Positions 59,088 through 64,000 of a stretch of DNA of 64,000 nucleotides are shown one piece after another. The DNA is taken from the NCBI GenBank assembly GCA_973895155.1, contig OZ316895.1, forward strand, positions 11,966,001-12,030,000, given 5' to 3'. The notes beneath the pieces are model-generated. The model saw nothing but the letters and a program-made list of their open reading frames with translations. It did not search any database and had not been told where the DNA came from. How positions within the stretch are numbered: position 1 is the stretch's first letter; each line of letters begins with the position of its first letter. This DNA is from Marsupella aquatica. Its lineage: Eukaryota; Marchantiophyta. Both the position numbers and the translations under genes were made by a program.

Positions 59088-60055
59088 CTCTTGCCCTTTC
59101 TCTCACTTCCACACACACAAAAGAGAAACCCCACACGAAGGTTGAGAACCCTCTAGTGGACAGGTCAAAGAGGTTAAATGCTTGTCTGTAAGGCCATCGA
59201 GAACAAAACCCACAAGGGTTCAAGAACACCCCCTGTAAGGCTGGGAGCGCAAGTCAAATCCTCACGATGCAACTCATCCATGAACTTCTCATCTTGGGTA
59301 ATTTAACAATGAGAGAGTGCACCGCGATCGTGAAAAGCTTGGAATTTCCAAGTACGCTTTTCCGTCCTCTGAAAATTAAGATGAAGAGGTGGCCGATTGG
59401 CCTTTGTCACGAACTCATCGATCTCCTACCAGTTCTGTAGATCCCATGAAAGTAACGAACATGCCACCAGTCACGCGCTCAACGCTACCTGTCCAAAACC
59501 GGCATTCTATCCCCCATTTTTCTCCAAGAGGCTTGACGTTCCTTTCGCCCTCTCTGTCGTATTCCCTTGTTGCCCTAGAGACCCTTCACGAGTCCCCTTG
59601 GATTACTTGGTGTTCAATCCACAGGTGTCTTCACCCGCTCCCAAGCAATCTAAGTCACAAGCCTCGAGCTATGTCACCGAAGAGACACTGCCCTTCATAC
59701 TATAGATCATACTATAGATCCCTTTTCCAGGTGTTGCATCATCCCCTTATTCCTCGTGTCCTGTTCTACCACCGAAAATCGGAGCATAAAACCCTATCGA
59801 AGACTCCTCCTTGATCTTCGCTCGCCTGGGACACCACAATAACCAGCAAAGAATTCGCCAACGAAAATTACCATAAATTCTCCTCTTCTCTTTGCCCACG
59901 AGCAAACTCCGTACCTGTCACAAAAACGAAGACAAGGACTCCTTGTCAGATCGTTGCCCCAAAATACGCCAATGACGAAGGGACTCAACTGTAGGTAGGA
60001 TGCTGTAATTCTTTCTATCTGCTCCACTGATGAGTATCACGATCACATCCACCCT
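59088..60055. promoter_or_regulatory. LPEAT1 leader and upstream region
   Basis: Non-coding. It holds an AAACCCTA telo-box (59789-59796) about 700 bp upstream of the LPEAT1 start. The + strand ORFs (59389-59814) have no motif and are not called. Confidence 0.4.
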
Positions 60056-60175
60056 TTGAAAGACACACAGGGTTTATTTATCCGCTCCACTGCGGAGTTT
60101 ACTGGGTTCCGAGATCTGTTGGATGATTGCACCAGCGAATGGATCAGAAGTCAGGTTGCCAAGAAACTAAACTCA

Positions 60176-60514
60176 ATGCTGCAAATCTACAACCCAGCGA
60201 TGGCTCCACCTATCCCCTCTTCTCCTTGTAGGAATAGCACATCCACAACAGATACGCTTGATGACACCGAAAGCCTCACAATCAGGATGGACACTCCTGC
60301 AAGAAACGCAATCTCCTCCTCCTCCTGTGTTGTCTCTGGGCTCCTCCAATCTTCACTGTCTTCACCTCCCCACTCCCCTCCTGCGTCGTCTGATGTAGTC
60401 ACAGGGCCAGCCAAAGAGGGTATGAAACTCCTTATCCAATCAAATCCAGAATCCTTGGTCGCTTACCTGCTCATGAGTTCTGTGGGGCAAGGAGATGATT
60501 GTGTTCTCAAATAG
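60176..60514 (+). CDS. Hypothetical ORF divergent from LPEAT1
   Basis: The frame is open from 60056 to TAG at 60512-60514; the first ATG is at 60176 (112 codons). Upstream residues LLDDCTSEWIRSQVAKKLN look protein-like, and an AG at ~60061 could be a splice acceptor, so this may be a terminal exon of a + strand gene. The rest is Ser/Thr/Pro-rich (SSLSSPPHSPPASS). No known domain. Confidence 0.25.
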   Translation: MLQIYNPAMAPPIPSSPCRNSTSTTDTLDDTESLTIRMDTPARNAISSSSCVVSGLLQSSLSSPPHSPPASSDVVTGPAKEGMKLLIQSNPESLVAYLLMSSVGQGDDCVLK

Positions 60515-63500
60515 TGTTGGTCAGTGGCATGTAGATTTCCTTGACTGAGGTCAGCCGGGCAGGAAAAGGCAGGACGGCAGGACGTGGGCTGGGCTTGGCG
60601 GTGTTTCGATTTGGACAAGCCAATTTGACGCATGTGACTGAATTGGATGGATTTCATCGGATGATTGTCATCAGCCAGCGAACTGGGAGGCAACAGCCAG
60701 CGAACTGGTCTTTTTGGGAGAATGCACTTGGGCGCCCCTAAGCAGAGGGCTGGTGGCTGTAGGCTGTCTACCGGACACTGCTCACAAATTCACCATCTCC
60801 CATAGCAGACCACAGGATGGCGAAGGTGTGTTGGAGTGGAGATTGGCCGATTGGATTGACGTTGACTCCACTCGCTTGCTTGCTGGAGCGTTTGCTTTCT
60901 AGCTGCTACTTTGGTCACCTCCACGAGTGAGACACAGACCATACCATACCATTTCTGCTTCCTTTCCGCTCCGCTCATGAGAATCTTGTTTTTAATTAAG
61001 ATTTTGGCTATGCTGTGGTCAGCCGCCCAATCCCCTCCCCATTGCCACAAAGCCTGTCCCCACACTTTTCATTAAATCTACATCTACAGTACCTTATTGC
61101 CAGAATACAAACTAGGAGCATCTGCACAGGTTTGGCTGCACTACATTGCCAAATGGAAAATGAGGCCTGCATCATGATATGTTCGAGGTGGACGAGCAGC
61201 GTTACACCAGTGCCCTGTAACACAAAGCCCAAACCCTTTAACCTGTGTTCGTTCATAAAGGAAACAGACATAGACACTGGTGTCAATTTCATAAAAACTA
61301 GAAAATGATTTAAGAGGCCTGAGATGCAAACATGTGGTGCAAGGAAGCATAGATGCTAGTTGGTGGCACTAGTTTAACTAAAGGAGAATGCAGACTTGGA
61401 AAAAGGCCAAATATTCAGGTTTGGAAGAGTTTGGGTGCAGCAGCCTGGCCACCATTTGCTGATGCCTACCACTAGGACATTTTGAATACGATGAAACGGC
61501 GGAAACGACTGGTCGTACACCAAATGTGAGGCCCAAGCAGTCATGATCGAAACGGAGGACTGATTACTACGAGGAGAGGACCTGATTTCAGTGTGTTCAT
61601 TGACTCACTTTGTCATTTTCGCAAACTTCTACGACCCCTCTAAAATCTGAGAGCCCAAAAATATTACTGCCCGGCTATACCCAGTTTAAGTGCACCCAAG
61701 TGCATTGCGGGACACCCATGAGGTGAATTTTTTTTCAATATTTGAGACGCCCTACTGGTGCAAGCTAGAAAAATGCCTCACACCAGGATAAGACAGGATA
61801 TGCCAGTCCGTAGTTGGATGTAGAGACCCAAGCGGATGATCTAAGACTCTTTTGTGCCACTTGGTTTGCCAATCACAAAACCATGTCTTGGTTTGTGGCC
61901 TGGTTGTATGGAGGTCATGAGTAAGTGTATATTTAACTCTGAGTCATTTCCAGCAGTATGCCAGTTTACAGTATCAGGTTTACAGTCAATCCTCACCATT
62001 GTCACCTGCACCTATAAACATGTGAAGGTTGACACTGCAAAGGGGGGTAGGGGGCAGCCAGGTTTGGCTGGTTTGGCGGTCGCCCTGCACATTTGCCATC
62101 AGTGCAACCATTGTGATTGATGAACAATTGGCTAGTGTGTATCTATATCTCTGTGAGTTACTTGCCAGGGACAAAAAGTTAACAACCAGCACTCCCCGAG
62201 CAGAACTGACAAAAATTAGTGGGTGACATTAGTGGGACTGCTCGTCAATATCATATGAATGTGGGTGAAGCTATTTCCTAGGCCTCCAAACATATGGGCA
62301 AAAATAACCCTGGGGTCCTCATTTTTTTTCCACCCATCACACACAAACAAATATAGGTGTTTTGGGGGTTTTAGTGAAACATTTATAAATTTGTGTGGAG
62401 AACATGAGGGGTGTTTTAATTAATCAGTTTTGAGAATTATAAGAATTGTAGTGTTTCTAGATAAAAATTTAAAAAGATTCCAAAAAGTTAGGGTAAAAAC
62501 TTTGTAAAATAATTATTTGCTTATGTTTTAGTGCATGTATTCCCCCAAAACTTTGTGGGTGATATGAACCCCCCTTGGAACGGCCCCCTGAGAAACTAGC
62601 CTGCAGCAGGCAGTGGCCACTTAACCCCTGGATTATAGCATGTTCATCTTGGAACATGTTTCATTTTTTGTTTTGAAATGCAGGTGATTTAATTTTTTGT
62701 GGCAAATATAAACAGGACATTAACTAGGAAGACATATTGTCTACGATATTGAAAAATAGTGCACATAAGGTACAAGAGCAAAAATACACAAAGTAAATGA
62801 ACAGGAAAAGTTTAAGTGTGTGATATTGGGTTGTGCACATATTGTACACCAATAGAGATACTTATGTACTTACCTGAGGTAATGACACTCAAATGAATTA
62901 AACCATAAATTTAGGACACAGAACCATGAGTAGAACTCAAAGACACAAGGAGTGCACTTTATTTAGATCATTTCTTTTCACTCATGAGAATAAGGGCTAA
63001 AATTCAGTGAGCTTTGTTAAATGGATGATCTTAAATATAGCAACGATTAAAATTTTTAGAAGGGTGCCAGAATAAATTCAAAATCTAAACTATACAAGGG
63101 ATGCACCTTGGTAAGACACATTGAATTAAACATACATAAGAAAAACAGTTTGAATAAGACAAAATACTGGGAGACCATCTAGCAGTTTCATAATGAGTTC
63201 CATACCGCTGGAGATACTGTAAGCCAATCCCAGCCCAACATCCTTGTCCTATGCGCCAGCATCTACCATAGTAATACTCTGGTTTGCACAAAACATTGTA
63301 AAAACTGGCTCCCAATTCCAAAAATAGGCCTTCCAAAACAGTGGGCTGGAAAAATATGCAGGTACTTTTAGGAAATAATTACCTGCTCTGGCTGGCATCA
63401 GCAAAATATCAGGAAAAGTGGACTGATAAACGTTTTTAGCAACGGTCGTCATTGAAATGGTCATCTGCAAAAGTCTACAAGCACGTAAATATTACTTTTC

Positions 63501-64000
63501 ACTGCTAACCCAGATGAAACTAGACTAATCCCTCCCTCGGGCCTCCCTCACCACCCTCAGTCCTGGCAAGTGACTTATGAATATCAGCCCAACTAGATCA
63601 TCAGGTTTGCACAATAAATGATTATTTAAAGTGAAATCAAATTGATAAATCATTATGGCATTTCCCTATAATTCAAAAATTACAAATACTATGTTTTCGG
63701 GTAGGCATTGGCAAACTTGAGAATCTCCAAAATAATTTATATGTCCAATTGTTTTCAGTGAGAGGTGACTAACCCACCAAAATGCACCTCAGCCTATTAT
63801 TGTAAGAGTCTCTGCCCATCAAAATGACATATATGATGTACAACATCGCTCCATACCATGATAAACCTGGTTATTTAATTTAAATGAATGAGTGCACACC
63901 ATACTCTACCACATTTTTATGTGTGATTAGGGGCAGGGTTACCACCCACTTTCATCCAAGATCTTTTTTTCCCTCTTTCATGATTGGAGGAGTGGCCTTG
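60515..64000. other. Gene-free right end
   Basis: No exon, RNA gene or element recognised on either strand. ORFs are under 100 codons and motif-less. The sequence becomes AT-rich after 62.3 kb. Confidence 0.55.

Noticed and set aside
59002-59229. 75-codon ORF overlapping the LPEAT1 start
   Set aside because: Begins at GTG, no motif, and overlaps the well-supported N-terminus in another frame.
63085-63470. Minus-strand ORFs near the right end
   Set aside because: AT-rich sequence, no motif, no splice-supported continuation visible before the window ends.

Overview
The window is nuclear DNA of a land plant. It holds five spliced genes and one intronless gene of typical plant families, introns with GT-AG borders, scattered plant telomere-type TTTAGGG motifs, and Ty1/Copia retrotransposons primed by initiator tRNA-Met. 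Gene density is low (six recognisable genes in 64 kb). A bryophyte or other non-flowering plant would fit, but the sequence alone does not fix the species. One run of exactly 100 N (7829-7928) is an assembly gap.

Layout, left to right. 1-~3167: 3' half of a Copia element (A), with an unexpected antisense ORF between pol and the 3' LTR. 3347-4153 (-): intronless secreted cyclase-family (kynurenine-formamidase-like) protein. 4154-6560: duplicated, GC-rich, repeat-laden upstream DNA. 6872-8556 (+): YIP4-type Golgi membrane protein, broken by the gap. 11587-14395 (-): class III peroxidase with the classical 4-exon structure. 14.4-20.5 kb: no recognisable gene. 20561-25963 (-): allantoinase, 15 exons. 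26851-33667 (+): full-length Copia element B1. 36481-44279 (-): HECT ubiquitin ligase UPL7, 14 exons. 45612-45955 (-): solo LTR of the same family. 47530-53469 (+): second full-length Copia element B2. 56166-59087 (-): lysophospholipid acyltransferase LPEAT1, 8 exons. 59.1-64 kb: no recognisable gene.

The host genes are unrelated housekeeping or secretory functions (purine degradation, ubiquitination, phospholipid remodelling, Golgi trafficking, cell-wall oxidation) and do not form a pathway cluster. I rebuilt exon boundaries by hand from splice sites, reading phase and remembered family sequences. Allantoinase, UPL7, peroxidase and LPEAT1 give uninterrupted, full-length reading frames.

The most unusual material is in the retroelements. 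(i) Copia A carries an antisense ORF combining a membrane segment with an RNase H1 N-terminal/viroplasmin-type domain. (ii) B1 and B2 differ by an 878-bp block in the leader that has perfect GT...AG borders and looks like an intron present in one sibling and absent from the other. (iii) Both siblings share an in-frame TGA between gag and protease. (iv) Nonsense mutations private to each copy are nearly all transitions, mostly in CHG context. A ~139-nt imperfect foldback lies just beyond the solo LTR.
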